DNA of 64,000 nucleotides from Brevibacillus reuszeri (GCF_002897295.1 NZ_BEXF01000023.1:39740-103739), one strand, 5' to 3'; numbered from the stretch's first letter, positions 45,356 through 54,438 are shown. Numbers and translations are program-made. The notes: generated by a model not told the origin, from the sequence alone.

Positions 45356-45673
45356 GTGGGAAGGATCATTATTGATCCGAAGATAGTGAGAATAAAAGGA
45401 TGGGTCGTTCTTGTACTTATGGCTATCTCTTTCTATGTGGGAAGCATCAGCAGCGGAAATCAGGAGAAAGAATTGCTTGTACCCGAAACTCCAAATTACA
45501 CCGTTAAGCAAGGCGATACGCTTTATAAGATCGCAAAGACGGTAAGTGAGAAAAATGATATTGGTATTACTGAAGCGATAAAGTCGTTAAAGCGTGTAAA
45601 CGAAGAAAAAGGAAACAAAATTGAAGCAGTCATTTACCCAGGCCAAGACATATATGTTCCAATATCGAAATAA
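45356..45673 (+). CDS. Membrane-anchored LysM protein
   Basis: The product has ~105 residues. One membrane helix (~15-30) is followed by a LysM domain (YTVKQGDTLYKIAKTV ... IYPGQDIYVP). It should bind peptidoglycan from the outer side of the membrane. The GTG at 45356 lies too near AGAAAGG, so the true start could be a few codons later. First gene after leader A. Confidence 0.75.
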   Translation: MGRIIIDPKIVRIKGWVVLVLMAISFYVGSISSGNQEKELLVPETPNYTVKQGDTLYKIAKTVSEKNDIGITEAIKSLKRVNEEKGNKIEAVIYPGQDIYVPISK

Positions 45674-45685
45674 GGAGAGATTTCC

Positions 45686-45988
45686 ATGAATACATCATTA
45701 ATTAACCAAGGAACCTTAGACACTCTTCAGACGTCAGCAGCCAAAGAGATAGAGATTCACCCTAGAACACAATACCAAACAATTAGAGGTGTTGTTTGGA
45801 CGCAACCACGAACTATCACAGTGTCTGAAGGTGTATATCGACTGGAATTTGTTTTTGATGATGATGAAGAAATACGAAAATCTTTGCTCGGCTTGTTTAG
45901 TACTAATAAAAATGGAGAAATTATTGTTTACAGTTATTCTTTTAAGGATTATTCAAAATTTGACATGAGAGGGAGATTAATCTCCTAA
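45686..45988 (+). CDS. Unknown 100-aa protein
   Basis: Small soluble protein, beta-rich in its second half (YRLEFVFDDDEEIR, GEIIVYSYSF). AAGGAGAG upstream; 12 bp after the LysM gene. Not recognised. Confidence 0.5.
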   Translation: MNTSLINQGTLDTLQTSAAKEIEIHPRTQYQTIRGVVWTQPRTITVSEGVYRLEFVFDDDEEIRKSLLGLFSTNKNGEIIVYSYSFKDYSKFDMRGRLIS

Positions 45989-45989
45989 C

Positions 45990-46018
45990 GAAAGGACCAG
46001 AAATGGTCCTTTTCTGTT
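45990..46018 (+). terminator. Intrinsic terminator
   Basis: GAAAGGACC / GGTCCTTTTC stem followed by TGTTTC after the stop at 45988. Confidence 0.7.
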
Positions 46019-46062
46019 TCAATGCTTAGGAAAAACTTCTTCTACATGGAGAGTGAATATCA

Positions 46063-46419
46063 ATGATTGGCTTTCGGGTCACCTATGAAGATCTTTGCAG
46101 TTTTCTTAGACAAAACGTTGCGGAATGGGTGGATATCATTTTTTCCCGTTCATCTTTTTCATGCATGCTGCACATCAATGAAATTGAGAAGAATGGTTTT
46201 GTAAAGGTTAATGGCTGGGAGTACAACATGGATGACATTAACCGAATATTACTTGAAGAAGTAGGCGTGATTAATGATTTTTCATTTGGTCCAGGACCGA
46301 ATGAAGGATACAAAATCATTATTCGTTTTGAGAGCGGGCAAGTTATATGGGTGAAAACATTTGAAAGAGATTCGTTCAAGCAACTGTTTGACTGGGTTCA
46401 GACTCATGGAACGAATTAG
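46063..46419 (+). CDS. Unknown 118-aa protein
   Basis: Alpha/beta composition, no motif recognised. GGAGAG lies upstream of the ATG. Monocistronic between two terminators or with the next gene. Confidence 0.5.
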   Translation: MIGFRVTYEDLCSFLRQNVAEWVDIIFSRSSFSCMLHINEIEKNGFVKVNGWEYNMDDINRILLEEVGVINDFSFGPGPNEGYKIIIRFESGQVIWVKTFERDSFKQLFDWVQTHGTN

Positions 46420-46481
46420 CTGTTTGATACCCAATCCATTAATGATTCAAATCAAGAAAATATGACCTGGAGGGAATAAAC

Positions 46482-47093
46482 ATGATTGACGTTACTTTAA
46501 ATGCTGATAACACAGAAGTGAAGAAAGAACAATCCTGGAAAAAAGGTGATAAGTGTAATTTAAAGGGAAAACGAGGTGTCTTTGAGATTTACTTCTTACA
46601 GGAAGGGATTTTTCCAACTGCCAACATCGTGAAATTAGACAGCCACGGAAATCAGATGAAAAAACGTTATACAGGAATATCTCTGAATGATCTACTAAGA
46701 TTCGATGAAGATCAACCTTCATTAGATAAGGAAGGAAGAACCGCATATGAAGCTGCTTTAGAATTAACGAAAAGTGGTTTCGTCATGACTGATTTTTACA
46801 ACACAACATCAGAGACATTGGCAAAGGTCATTCAGGTCACAAAAAGCGGTAGGATAAAAGTCATTGAGCTCCATATCAAGAGCGGGCTTCTTCCAAAATA
46901 TAGAGGAGAAGGAAAAAACAAAGTTCGGGATATGGAAGTTCAGATCATTGATTATTCGAACTTGGATTATTCTGAGAGTAGCGAAATATTAACTTTCACT
47001 CCGAAGCTCTTTTGGGGTAAATGGGGTTATTGGCATAAAGGTAGCAAAGTATTACGCCATCCTAAGATGACAAAAGAAAACTTACTTGATTAG
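46482..47093 (+). CDS. Unknown 203-aa protein
   Basis: The N-terminal ~70 residues (KGDKCNLKGKRGVFEIYFL ... NIVKLDSHGNQMKKRYTGI) look like an SH3/KOW-type barrel. The rest is mixed. GGAGGG upstream of the ATG. Not recognised. Confidence 0.5.
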   Translation: MIDVTLNADNTEVKKEQSWKKGDKCNLKGKRGVFEIYFLQEGIFPTANIVKLDSHGNQMKKRYTGISLNDLLRFDEDQPSLDKEGRTAYEAALELTKSGFVMTDFYNTTSETLAKVIQVTKSGRIKVIELHIKSGLLPKYRGEGKNKVRDMEVQIIDYSNLDYSESSEILTFTPKLFWGKWGYWHKGSKVLRHPKMTKENLLD

Positions 47094-47097
47094 TTGA

Positions 47098-47134
47098 GAA
47101 CGAAGGAACCAATCGGTTCCTTCGTTCCTTTTAT
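47098..47134 (+). terminator. Intrinsic terminator
   Basis: GAACGAAGGAACC / GGTTCCTTCGTTC, a perfect 13-bp stem with loop AATC, followed by CTTTTATTT. Confidence 0.9.
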
Positions 47135-47157
47135 TTAATAGAACGGGAGCAAATGAC

Positions 47158-47274
47158 ATGGAGATTGTTATCGTTTTTTCTTTTGTGATTTTATTTTTAC
47201 TCATTGTGGGTGTTTCACTAATAGCATTCATTTGGAACGTGGTCACCAACAATAATAAGCTGGATAATCAATGA
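47158..47274 (+). CDS. 38-aa single-TM peptide
   Basis: A short ORF (MEIVIVFSFVILFLLIVGV...) is one membrane helix with a polar tail. GGGAG lies about 10 bases upstream of the ATG. The composition is typical of membrane microproteins or toxin-like peptides; no antitoxin was identified. Confidence 0.45.
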   Translation: MEIVIVFSFVILFLLIVGVSLIAFIWNVVTNNNKLDNQ

Positions 47275-47295
47275 GAATTGGAAGTGAGTGGTGAA

Positions 47296-48639
47296 ATGAT
47301 GGAAAAGAGTATTGCTAATACAATAGAGAATGAACGAGAAGAATTTATTCTAGAAGATGAACTTGACGGCAATGAATCATGTGATGAAGATGATGAAAGC
47401 GAAGGTATTGATTGGAGAGCTTCAGACATAAAGAAACAAAAGCTCTATGCTTACCTGAAAGACTTGTATGAACGTGAGTCACTTCCGCTCCTGGAAGGTA
47501 ACGGATTATACGAAACTGTAACGATTGAAAGAATCGAAGAGCTATATCCGAGAATTGCTGTGGATCTTCGAAAGTATTTTACAGGTTTAACGTTTGGCGG
47601 AACTGATTTAGATGATCGCTATCTCACTGCTTTTCTTCGACTATTTGCGAGAAAGCAATACGATAGTCTAGAGAAGGAAATACAAAACAAGAATATAAAA
47701 TTGATCCATAGTTTATCTTGGCTATTTGAAGTCTCGTTAAAGAAGATAAAATTTTTCCCTCAGAATGACGCCCGTAATGTGGTCTTTTATCTGGAAGAAT
47801 TCAGAAAGTTTTCTTTGACTGCAAAGGTGATTAAAAATCGTGATGAGTTGTTGAACGGGGATGTTATTTACAATGGACAAATTATTGTTAATCATGATTT
47901 ACCAGTAAACTATGTTTTTGGTGTAAGCAGGGATGGCTACAGTTCATTAACCAATGGACCATATTGTAAGGAAGTTGGCTGGCCTGTATTTGTAATCGGA
48001 TGTTCTACGGGAATCAGAATTGATAAGATCATGCAAAAAGCTACGTATACAGCAGAGTGCAGCTCCATGGAGAAATGGCTTAATTTACTTAGAAATACAG
48101 AATATAAGTTTCCTTCCTCTCACTACATTCCTGTCAACGGAAAAAGACAGGAAGTTGAAGGTATAGGTCGTGCTTTCTTAGAAAATCTTGAGAGCCAGTA
48201 TGTAAATTGGCTCTTAAAGAATCCAGATGAAATCAACAATTACTTTAAGCCTGATAAACGCTCCTCTTCTAATATTATGCTATCCAAACTATCAACCAAT
48301 ATGAGACGCAAAGTAGTCGAACGTGTGAAGGAATTAATGATAAGCATCATTAGTGCAAGATATACGGATAAAGGGTTCGCTTTACAAAATTCCTATGATA
48401 ATAGCGGGTTAAAATGGCTCGGGAAAGAGTATCATTTTCCTGATCTGAGTGGATATCTCGGCCATCCGATTAGGAAGTTTTTTGCTAGTGCATCAATAGA
48501 ACAACTAACTACCTTTGACTGGCCCTTAGTGGAAGTGAAACGTGGACAGCTTGTTGAAGTCCTCTACCCTGATATTATTGAAGATGTAGAAATGTCGGAT
48601 GAAGTTTTTTATCAATACGAACAGATTAGTCTTTTTTAG
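47296..48639 (+). CDS. Unknown 447-aa protein
   Basis: The N terminus is acidic (EDELDGNESCDEDDESEG), the rest a mixed fold with no signature I know. The ATG at 47296 has GGAAG upstream; a TTG at 47278 is the alternative. It precedes the methyltransferase gene but is separated by leader B, so the two are independently controlled. Confidence 0.55.
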   Translation: MMEKSIANTIENEREEFILEDELDGNESCDEDDESEGIDWRASDIKKQKLYAYLKDLYERESLPLLEGNGLYETVTIERIEELYPRIAVDLRKYFTGLTFGGTDLDDRYLTAFLRLFARKQYDSLEKEIQNKNIKLIHSLSWLFEVSLKKIKFFPQNDARNVVFYLEEFRKFSLTAKVIKNRDELLNGDVIYNGQIIVNHDLPVNYVFGVSRDGYSSLTNGPYCKEVGWPVFVIGCSTGIRIDKIMQKATYTAECSSMEKWLNLLRNTEYKFPSSHYIPVNGKRQEVEGIGRAFLENLESQYVNWLLKNPDEINNYFKPDKRSSSNIMLSKLSTNMRRKVVERVKELMISIISARYTDKGFALQNSYDNSGLKWLGKEYHFPDLSGYLGHPIRKFFASASIEQLTTFDWPLVEVKRGQLVEVLYPDIIEDVEMSDEVFYQYEQISLF

Positions 48640-48673
48640 AAATCAGATAAGAAAACGCTTTTAATCTGACGGT

Positions 48674-48833
48674 TGAAAGTGATAGAATTATAAGATATTC
48701 ACTATTGTTTTATTTCTTTTGTTTATGAACCTCTAATCGGTTCGAACTTTCCCAGTTGGGAAATTCGTAGTCAAAAGCCCGTTGGCTTGAGAACATCTAT
48801 TGAGATGTGACTCAATCTGACTGGGCTTTTTTT
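48674..48833 (+). promoter_or_regulatory. AGCC-N4-GGCT leader with terminator (B), methyltransferase
   Basis: A possible -35 TTGAAA (48676) starts the unit. Hairpins GAACC/GGTTC and TTTCCC-AGTT-GGGAAA are followed by AAGCC-CGTT-GGCTT (48776-48788). AAAAGCCC can instead pair with GGGCTTTT (48823-48833), giving a terminator whose loop holds TTGAG..CTCAA and ACATCT/AGATGT stems. The methyltransferase starts 33 bp later. Confidence 0.7.
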
Positions 48834-48865
48834 GTTGTCTAAAAATCCTAAGGAGAGATTGAGAA

Positions 48866-50425
48866 ATGAATCTTATTAAAAGAAGAACAGCGAAAAATTC
48901 TGATCGTGGAATCTATCTCCAGGATAGAGAATTAGTCCAAACCGTTTTTTCCCCAGGTACCAATTATAAGTATGTCATGGATGTCAAAAATCGAAAAATT
49001 ATTATCCTTTCATCTACGAATCAAAAAGACAACAAAGTCTCTAAAAGAGCGGTAAAGAACGGGCAAAAGCCGGTACTGGATATACGGAGTAAAGAAGCGC
49101 TATCAGCGTTTAAAGGCTGTGATTACTTACAAGTTTCCATTTACGATGATCAAGTTATCGTGGAAGGGTTTGTTCAAGAACAAGAGGGCCTTATGAGCTC
49201 AATAGGAAGCACCATTAAAGAGATGTTTACTTCGAAAAACAAGCCGATTGCTGACATTCGTACTTTACTTAAAGTGCGTCAAGTAGCATCGGCTGTTTTT
49301 TCAAAATCACAACTTAAGAAGGCTGTTGGAGATTCTTTTGAGCAGTTGTCCTTTGAGTTATTTAATGAAGCATCTACAGAAATACAAAGCTCAAGTATAC
49401 GTGATATTCAATCGGCCCTACAAAACCTACCTATAGCGCTTAAAATAACAAGCCTATTTTCTGCTTCCGGAATACTGGATTTGGCCTTTGAACAAGAAGG
49501 TTACGATGTTGTATTTGCACTTGAAAAAGATAAACATGCTAGTAACACCTATGAGTACAATTTCAAGAAAAAAGTAACACGGGCAGACATAAGGGAATTT
49601 GATCTCAGAAAGATGGTAAAATCTCCGATCATGATATCGGGCTCACCATGCCAAGGTCTATCTAATTCCAATAGATACACCAATTATTTAGACAACCCTA
49701 ATAATCTGTTGATAAAGAAATTTATTGAAGCGGTGAAGGTAAATGAAAACTGTCAAATCTGGATGTTGGAAAACGTGCCGCAACTGCTAAGTCAGGGAAA
49801 TTCTAAGTTCCTCAATGAAATCAAAGAGGAGTTAGGAGATTTTGAAGTAGAGGCCGATGTTCTATGTGCAGCTGATTACGGTTCTTGCCAGATACGAGAA
49901 AGAGCAATTGTTATTGGAAGTAAAATTGGTCCTATCGGGTTTCCAAATACAACACGTCAACCTGATCAATACATGACTGTAGAAGAAGCATTTCAAGGGT
50001 TACACAACGGAATTCCGAATCAACTTGATGTTTCTGAACCGGAACCATTGACGGTTCAACGTATAGAGGCTGTTAAACCTGGTGGAAACGTCCATGATAT
50101 ACCCGAGGACATACGACCAAAAGGGGTTCACTCGAATAATTATAGAAGATTGCAATGGGATTCACCATCGGTAACGATCGTGAATCCAAGGAAGTCCATG
50201 TTGTTGCACCCTTCTGAAAATCGGATTTTGTCAGTGAGAGAATGCGCGCGGTTATTTGGAGTGCCAGATGATTTTAGATTCATCGGCAATTTGAATGCCA
50301 AACAGCAAATGATAGCAAATGCAGTTCCGGTTGAACTAGGGAGAGCGATTGCAAGGGTAATTAAAAATGCCATTATGAAATGGAACTTACGAAATAGAAA
50401 CCTCCAGCCTTTATTTAATACCTGA
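48866..50425 (+). CDS. C5-cytosine DNA methyltransferase with N-terminal extension
   Basis: The product has 519 residues. Motif order: I LFSASGILDLAF (~195, with S in place of the first Gly of FxGxG), IV GSPCQGLS (~265, catalytic Cys), VI LENVP (~305), VIII QIRERAIVIG (~350), X QMIANAVP (~490). Residues 1-185 are an unrecognised extension. No restriction enzyme gene is adjacent, so it is an orphan, perhaps protecting the element or regulating it. AAGGAGAG upstream. Confidence 0.9.
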   Translation: MNLIKRRTAKNSDRGIYLQDRELVQTVFSPGTNYKYVMDVKNRKIIILSSTNQKDNKVSKRAVKNGQKPVLDIRSKEALSAFKGCDYLQVSIYDDQVIVEGFVQEQEGLMSSIGSTIKEMFTSKNKPIADIRTLLKVRQVASAVFSKSQLKKAVGDSFEQLSFELFNEASTEIQSSSIRDIQSALQNLPIALKITSLFSASGILDLAFEQEGYDVVFALEKDKHASNTYEYNFKKKVTRADIREFDLRKMVKSPIMISGSPCQGLSNSNRYTNYLDNPNNLLIKKFIEAVKVNENCQIWMLENVPQLLSQGNSKFLNEIKEELGDFEVEADVLCAADYGSCQIRERAIVIGSKIGPIGFPNTTRQPDQYMTVEEAFQGLHNGIPNQLDVSEPEPLTVQRIEAVKPGGNVHDIPEDIRPKGVHSNNYRRLQWDSPSVTIVNPRKSMLLHPSENRILSVRECARLFGVPDDFRFIGNLNAKQQMIANAVPVELGRAIARVIKNAIMKWNLRNRNLQPLFNT

Positions 50426-50467
50426 TGGATAACCAGAACTATTAGCGTTCCCTAGCCTTTTTGATTT

Positions 50468-50519
50468 CCGGGAGTTTTTGACAATTCACATTGTCCTCCC
50501 GGTAAACGGGAGGAATAGG
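50468..50519 (+). promoter_or_regulatory. Three-part hairpin switch ahead of the transglycosylase-like gene
   Basis: CCGGGAG (50468), CTCCCGG (50496) and CGGGAGG (50507) are arranged so the middle element can pair with either neighbour. The last copy lies just ahead of GGAGG at the start at 50531. A TTGACA lies between the first two. This could switch transcription or access to the ribosome binding site. Confidence 0.5.
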
Positions 50520-50530
50520 AGGATCAGCAG

Positions 50531-51778
50531 ATGGATAAATACTGGTTTCGTACAAAGAAGCAAGAAAAATTGTTCTTTCGGAAGCATAAGCACTATGTTA
50601 CTGGTATGGGTAAAGAACATAATATCATAGAGATTACGAAAGAGTATTTAGATATTAAAGTAATCAGTTCACAAAATACGATTCGAATCTCAAGAAAAGA
50701 CTTAAGGAAAGCAATCCATTACACCTTTCAGGTTCGAACGGTAACTCGAAAGGATCTAGAGCAGTTCCATAATTATACTAGCTCTTTGTTTGGACTCATG
50801 CTTTTAGTGTTTAGAGATATATCAACGAATTACCGAACAGCCAAAGGAACGATGCGCCTCGTAATAAAGGGCCTGAGATACTATTTCTCTGGATTAGCAA
50901 AAAGCCCTTCGGATCGGAAACTTGTTTTCAACAATGGGGGCGACTGTTTATGCTTGTCGTATTTCCATTTAAGAGACCTTAATCCGAAACGATGGGTTCC
51001 GGATATATTATCTAATAAAAGTAAAGTGCTACTTGATTCTGGAGCGTTCAGTCTCTTTCAAGCGGAGCAAAAGTGGCTTAAGCAAAAGCAATTGCAAGAC
51101 CAGCTCGTAGATCAACTTGATATGTCATTTCATGGAATGGATAGCACGAATGTTCAAGAAGGTAACATTCAACCAATAACCCTGGAGGAGTATGGCCAAT
51201 TCGTAAAAACGTTTTTGAAGATAGGAGCGATTACATATTATCTCAACCTCGATGTTTTTGGGGATAGTGAGAAGACGAAGTATAATCAAGAGCAGTTGAC
51301 CCGAATCGTTGGTGTGCCCCCAATTCCAATTTTTCACTGGGATGCTCCAATGACTGATCTAGATGAGATGGTAAAAGAAGATCACCCGTTTATTGCTCTT
51401 GGTGGAATCGTGACATTACATGGTGAAGGGGCAAAAAGAGCATTTTTCAAGAAAGTATTCGAAAGGCACTCCAATATTAGTTATCATTGGTTAGGGGGAA
51501 GTAGTAAGCTCTTGTTTGAATTTCCCTTTTTCTCTTCAGATAGTACTTCCTATTTAATTCCAAGGTTGATGGGCGATGGAACGATTCTTACTCCGAACGG
51601 TTTTGATAGAAAGCCGGATTGGTCCAATGAAGAGTGTATCGCGTACAATGTAAAATTCCTATCGAGTCTTGAACAAGCATATGAGGAAGCTTTCCAATTA
51701 GAAATCCCTGTATCCTATCCGAAAGTGCACTTTACAAAACGGGACAGGGAGCAGCTAGAGTTTAACTTCGGGATATGA
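50531..51778 (+). CDS. TGT/DpdA-like base-transglycosylase
   Basis: The product has 415 residues. VLLDSGAFSLF (~168) matches the DSGGFQ motif carrying the general-base Asp of tRNA-guanine transglycosylases. Later parts are YYLNLDVFGD, PIPIFHWDAP, FIALGGIV (~297, like the family's GGL) and FFSSDSTSYL (~340, possible nucleophile Asp). The non-standard motif spelling is like phage and plasmid DpdA, which puts 7-deazaguanines into DNA. The N-terminal 150 residues are extra. No preQ0-pathway genes are in the window. Confidence 0.65.
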   Translation: MDKYWFRTKKQEKLFFRKHKHYVTGMGKEHNIIEITKEYLDIKVISSQNTIRISRKDLRKAIHYTFQVRTVTRKDLEQFHNYTSSLFGLMLLVFRDISTNYRTAKGTMRLVIKGLRYYFSGLAKSPSDRKLVFNNGGDCLCLSYFHLRDLNPKRWVPDILSNKSKVLLDSGAFSLFQAEQKWLKQKQLQDQLVDQLDMSFHGMDSTNVQEGNIQPITLEEYGQFVKTFLKIGAITYYLNLDVFGDSEKTKYNQEQLTRIVGVPPIPIFHWDAPMTDLDEMVKEDHPFIALGGIVTLHGEGAKRAFFKKVFERHSNISYHWLGGSSKLLFEFPFFSSDSTSYLIPRLMGDGTILTPNGFDRKPDWSNEECIAYNVKFLSSLEQAYEEAFQLEIPVSYPKVHFTKRDREQLEFNFGI

Positions 51779-51797
51779 ATGAACGGAAAGCCATTAT

Positions 51798-52031
51798 GGA
51801 TATTGTAAAGTACAAATATTTACACTACAATATGGATATATACCTTTATTTAGTATTTATCTTTTTATTGCATCTGTATTTCAGGTGCGGAGTGTTATTC
51901 TCTCTTTACTAGCCAGTAGGCTATTTCTAGCTGTTATTTCGCATGCAATTCAAAATGAAAAAATACACGAAGCCAGTCCATTTTTTGGATTGGCTTTTAT
52001 TTTTTAGGAGGGATATATGGGGGTTAAGTAG
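51798..52031 (+). promoter_or_regulatory. AGCC-N4-GGCT leader with terminator (D)
   Basis: Promoter TTGTAA-17-TACAAT begins near 51803. TAGCC-AGTA-GGCTA is at 51910-51923. A terminator follows: AAGCCAGTCCA / GGATTGGCTT then TTATTTTTT (to ~52005). After it a ribosome binding site and a tiny ORF (ATG GGG GTT AAG TAG, 52017-52031) precede the DGQHR gene. Confidence 0.65.
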
Positions 52032-52101
52032 AAGTTGAATTTATTATCAAGGAAAAAGGGACCGGGAAAACCAACTAGCATATTTGAGGAGATGAAAATA
52101 A

Positions 52102-53664
52102 ATGGATAGAAAAGAGTTGAAGTTTTTAACGACAGAAGTGGACTTTGTGGTGAAACGCGTAAGCAAAATGATTAATTTGTTTGAAACTGGTCAGTTGATC
52201 ATTGATCCAGAGGCACAAAGAAAACTGTCAAAGGCTCACATGAAAGAAATTGCTGCCTACCTTAGACGTGCGCTAGACGGAAAAACGTACGGAGCCTATT
52301 TTCCAGCATTAACAGCATCCAGACGTAGTGATGGTATTGAAGCGATACTAGATGGTCAACATCGCTTATTTGGTGCATGGGAAGCTTTGAAACAAATTAA
52401 GAAGGAAATCAGTTTGGTTGAGAAGGTACTTGAAAAATCAGGTACCATTACACTGAGCTCTATCATCATGGAAATACAGGAGCCAAACTCTGAAACGATT
52501 GCCAAAGAAATAAGAAAAGTGCCTTATCTCTTCCTTCAATTACAGGAAGCGGTTGGGTTAATCACTGAAGACGACAATATTCAAACAAGCGTATCAGAGG
52601 AAGTGATTGAAAAAGCGTTACAACACCTACTTGATAAGCTGAAAGAACAGGAGGCTTTAATTTTGGATTCAGTGATCCCGATGGTTGTCTATGTAGGACT
52701 TTCTAAGAAACAAGAGCAACAAGCTTTTCATGACTTTAACCAGAAAGGTAAAAAAGTAGCTAAAGCACTTGCTATCTCATTTAACCATAGTGATCCTATG
52801 GTTAACGTAGCACAGCTGGTTTGCCAGTTTGATAGTGTTAAGCAATATGTACAACCATTCAATGAAGGAACCAAACTCAAAGGTGACTATCTTTTCCTCT
52901 TTTCTACGATTTACACGACCGTATCTACGTTCTTTGGTGTAACTAAAAACAAGCCAACAGAAAAGACAGAAGATATGATCAGTGAAATTGAAGATTTCTT
53001 TACCATCGTTATGAATTCCATTCCGGATGAGGTCCCAGCGGGCACCCTACTTAAACATGCTGGTACACTGCCTGGCTTAGCTATGTTCGCGAAACGGATG
53101 AAGGATACAAATAGTGTATCCTGGAGGAATACATTAACCAACGCGTTAGAAAACATCCCATTATTGGACAATAATACCCAGTTTGTTAGGTTCGGAAGAG
53201 CAGCAGTTAATCCGGATCAAACAGTTCGATTCTCAGGTTCAAATGGTGCGATTTCCGCTGTAGTAAAAACGTTTGAATCATTGGCCACGTTGTTAGACGA
53301 AAATGGTGTCGAATTGCTCACTGCTTACGAAACGTTATCGAAGCAGGAACCGGTACCCATAGTATCCGAACAAGTTGCGGAAATAAAGCAAGAAGAGGTA
53401 GTTGAATTACAAGAAGAGAAAACATTAGAAAGTGGCGATGCAAACACGATTGATGATGGCATGTCTGCATCTGAAAGGGCAATTATTCAAGCCATTCAGG
53501 AATCAAGTGAACGAGTTCTCAGAGGGTCCTATACTACGATTGGAAAAGATCTCAGGTTCGCCAGATCATCTATTACAGAAGCAATCAAGAAACTGGAGAA
53601 AAAAGGTGTAATTGAAATAAATCAAGAAAACGAGCAGAAGATACTAACACTACGAGATGCTTAG
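52102..53664 (+). CDS. DGQHR-domain (DndB-like) protein with C-terminal winged helix
   Basis: The product has 520 residues. ILDGQHRLFGAWEAL (~85-100) is the DGQHR motif of DndB-like proteins; a helical part with QQAFHDFNQKGKKVAKALAI follows (~210-230). The last ~65 residues are a winged helix (SYTTIGKDLRFARSSITEAI). DndB relatives occur with phosphorothioate and deazaguanine DNA-modification genes, which fits the transglycosylase-like and methyltransferase neighbours. AGGAGATG upstream. Confidence 0.75.
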   Translation: MDRKELKFLTTEVDFVVKRVSKMINLFETGQLIIDPEAQRKLSKAHMKEIAAYLRRALDGKTYGAYFPALTASRRSDGIEAILDGQHRLFGAWEALKQIKKEISLVEKVLEKSGTITLSSIIMEIQEPNSETIAKEIRKVPYLFLQLQEAVGLITEDDNIQTSVSEEVIEKALQHLLDKLKEQEALILDSVIPMVVYVGLSKKQEQQAFHDFNQKGKKVAKALAISFNHSDPMVNVAQLVCQFDSVKQYVQPFNEGTKLKGDYLFLFSTIYTTVSTFFGVTKNKPTEKTEDMISEIEDFFTIVMNSIPDEVPAGTLLKHAGTLPGLAMFAKRMKDTNSVSWRNTLTNALENIPLLDNNTQFVRFGRAAVNPDQTVRFSGSNGAISAVVKTFESLATLLDENGVELLTAYETLSKQEPVPIVSEQVAEIKQEEVVELQEEKTLESGDANTIDDGMSASERAIIQAIQESSERVLRGSYTTIGKDLRFARSSITEAIKKLEKKGVIEINQENEQKILTLRDA

Positions 53665-53674
53665 TGATTATGAA

Positions 53675-53705
53675 AGAAGCGATTAGGTCGCTTCTTTTTT
53701 TCTTT
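53675..53705 (+). terminator. Intrinsic terminator
   Basis: AGAAGCG / CGCTTCT stem with loop ATTAGGT and a long T run, right after the DGQHR gene. Confidence 0.85.
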
Positions 53706-53721
53706 ACAAAAATAGGATGGT

Positions 53722-53930
53722 TGAGTTAAGATAGAACTATATTTACTATTTCTTATTTTTCTGTTGAGTGGCTATCTTCTATAGCCAAGTTTAATCGTCT
53801 GATGACGACATATCTAAGATATCAGCCCGTTGGCTGCTTTGATCATGAACAATACCTCTTTGATTTAGCTGTATGCTATGTCGAAGTGGGTATTGTTTTA
53901 TCAAGTGGCTGGCGGGCTTTCTATATTTTT
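53722..53930 (+). promoter_or_regulatory. AGCC-N4-GGCT leader with long terminator (C)
   Basis: A weak promoter near 53722 precedes four hairpins in a row (TGGCTAT/ATAGCCA, TCGTC/GACGA, ATATCT/AGATAT and CAGCC-CGTT-GGCTG at 53823). AGCCCG and what follows pair over a ~100-base hairpin with ATCAAGTGGCTGGCGGGCT (ends ~53919), then TCTATATTTTT. It heads the ~1 kb RNA region. Confidence 0.65.
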
Positions 53931-53957
53931 AGCCTAGCCAGAGAGGAAGTGAGTAAC

Positions 53958-54011
53958 GTGTATATGAAAGCAAATATATTGAACAAACGTTTACTAGTTT
54001 TTGAGTCGTAG
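53958..54011 (+). CDS. 17-codon leader peptide candidate
   Basis: GTG or ATG start (53958 or 53964) after AGAGGAAGTGAG, ending at TAG 54011. It may be a leader peptide inside the structured RNA region. Too short to judge by sequence alone. Confidence 0.2.
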   Translation: MYMKANILNKRLLVFES

Positions 54012-54037
54012 GTTGGTGGTAATTGGAGGTTAACTTA

Positions 54038-54280
54038 ACTCGGGTGGTAGCGCGTGGTCCGGTGGGACGTAACGTAGTGACATTTTCTTAACGCTTCCCA
54101 AAGCGTCGATGTGATCAGCAATGATTACATCCCCTACAGAGTAGGGAGAGAAAATGTCCAGCTCTTGGGCCCCGACTTCTTATATATACAATTATGTATA
54201 TATGAGAAGCTCCATTTGTGATAAGACTCTCCTCCTGTCATTACCTTATTTCAGGTAATGCAGGAGCGGTTTTATCACAA
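54038..54280 (+). ncRNA. Structured RNA candidate, part 1
   Basis: A nested set of strong stems: outer TCGGG (54039) / CCCGA (54171), hairpin GTCC/GGAC, a perfect 10-bp GACATTTTCT (54079) / AGAAAATGTC (54149) enclosing three hairpins (ACGCTT/AAGCGT, GATGTGATCA/TGATTACATC, CCCTAC/GTAGGG). Next come CTTCTTATATATAC / GTATATATGAGAAG and TTGTGATAA / TTATCACAA with inner CTCCTGTCATTACCT / AGGTAATGCAGGAG. No ORF explains the region. It is probably transcribed to the terminator at 54700. Confidence 0.6.
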
Positions 54281-54438
54281 CGATCGGTTTTCTGCACACA
54301 TACATTTCCTCTTATCAAAGAGTAGAGATGTTCGTGAGCTTATCCAGGATGATTTCTACACTCGCGAGGTGGGAATGAACTGGATTGACATGAAAAACGA
54401 TTTTACCACCGATGACTGATGTTGAGATAGATATTCTT

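Noticed and set aside
54036..54070. T-box-like core CGGGTGGTAGCGCG
   Set aside because: The T-box consensus has GGGTGGNACCGCG followed by a matching terminator. Here the AC is AG and the following stems do not form the T-box antiterminator/terminator pair. There is also no aminoacyl-tRNA-related gene.
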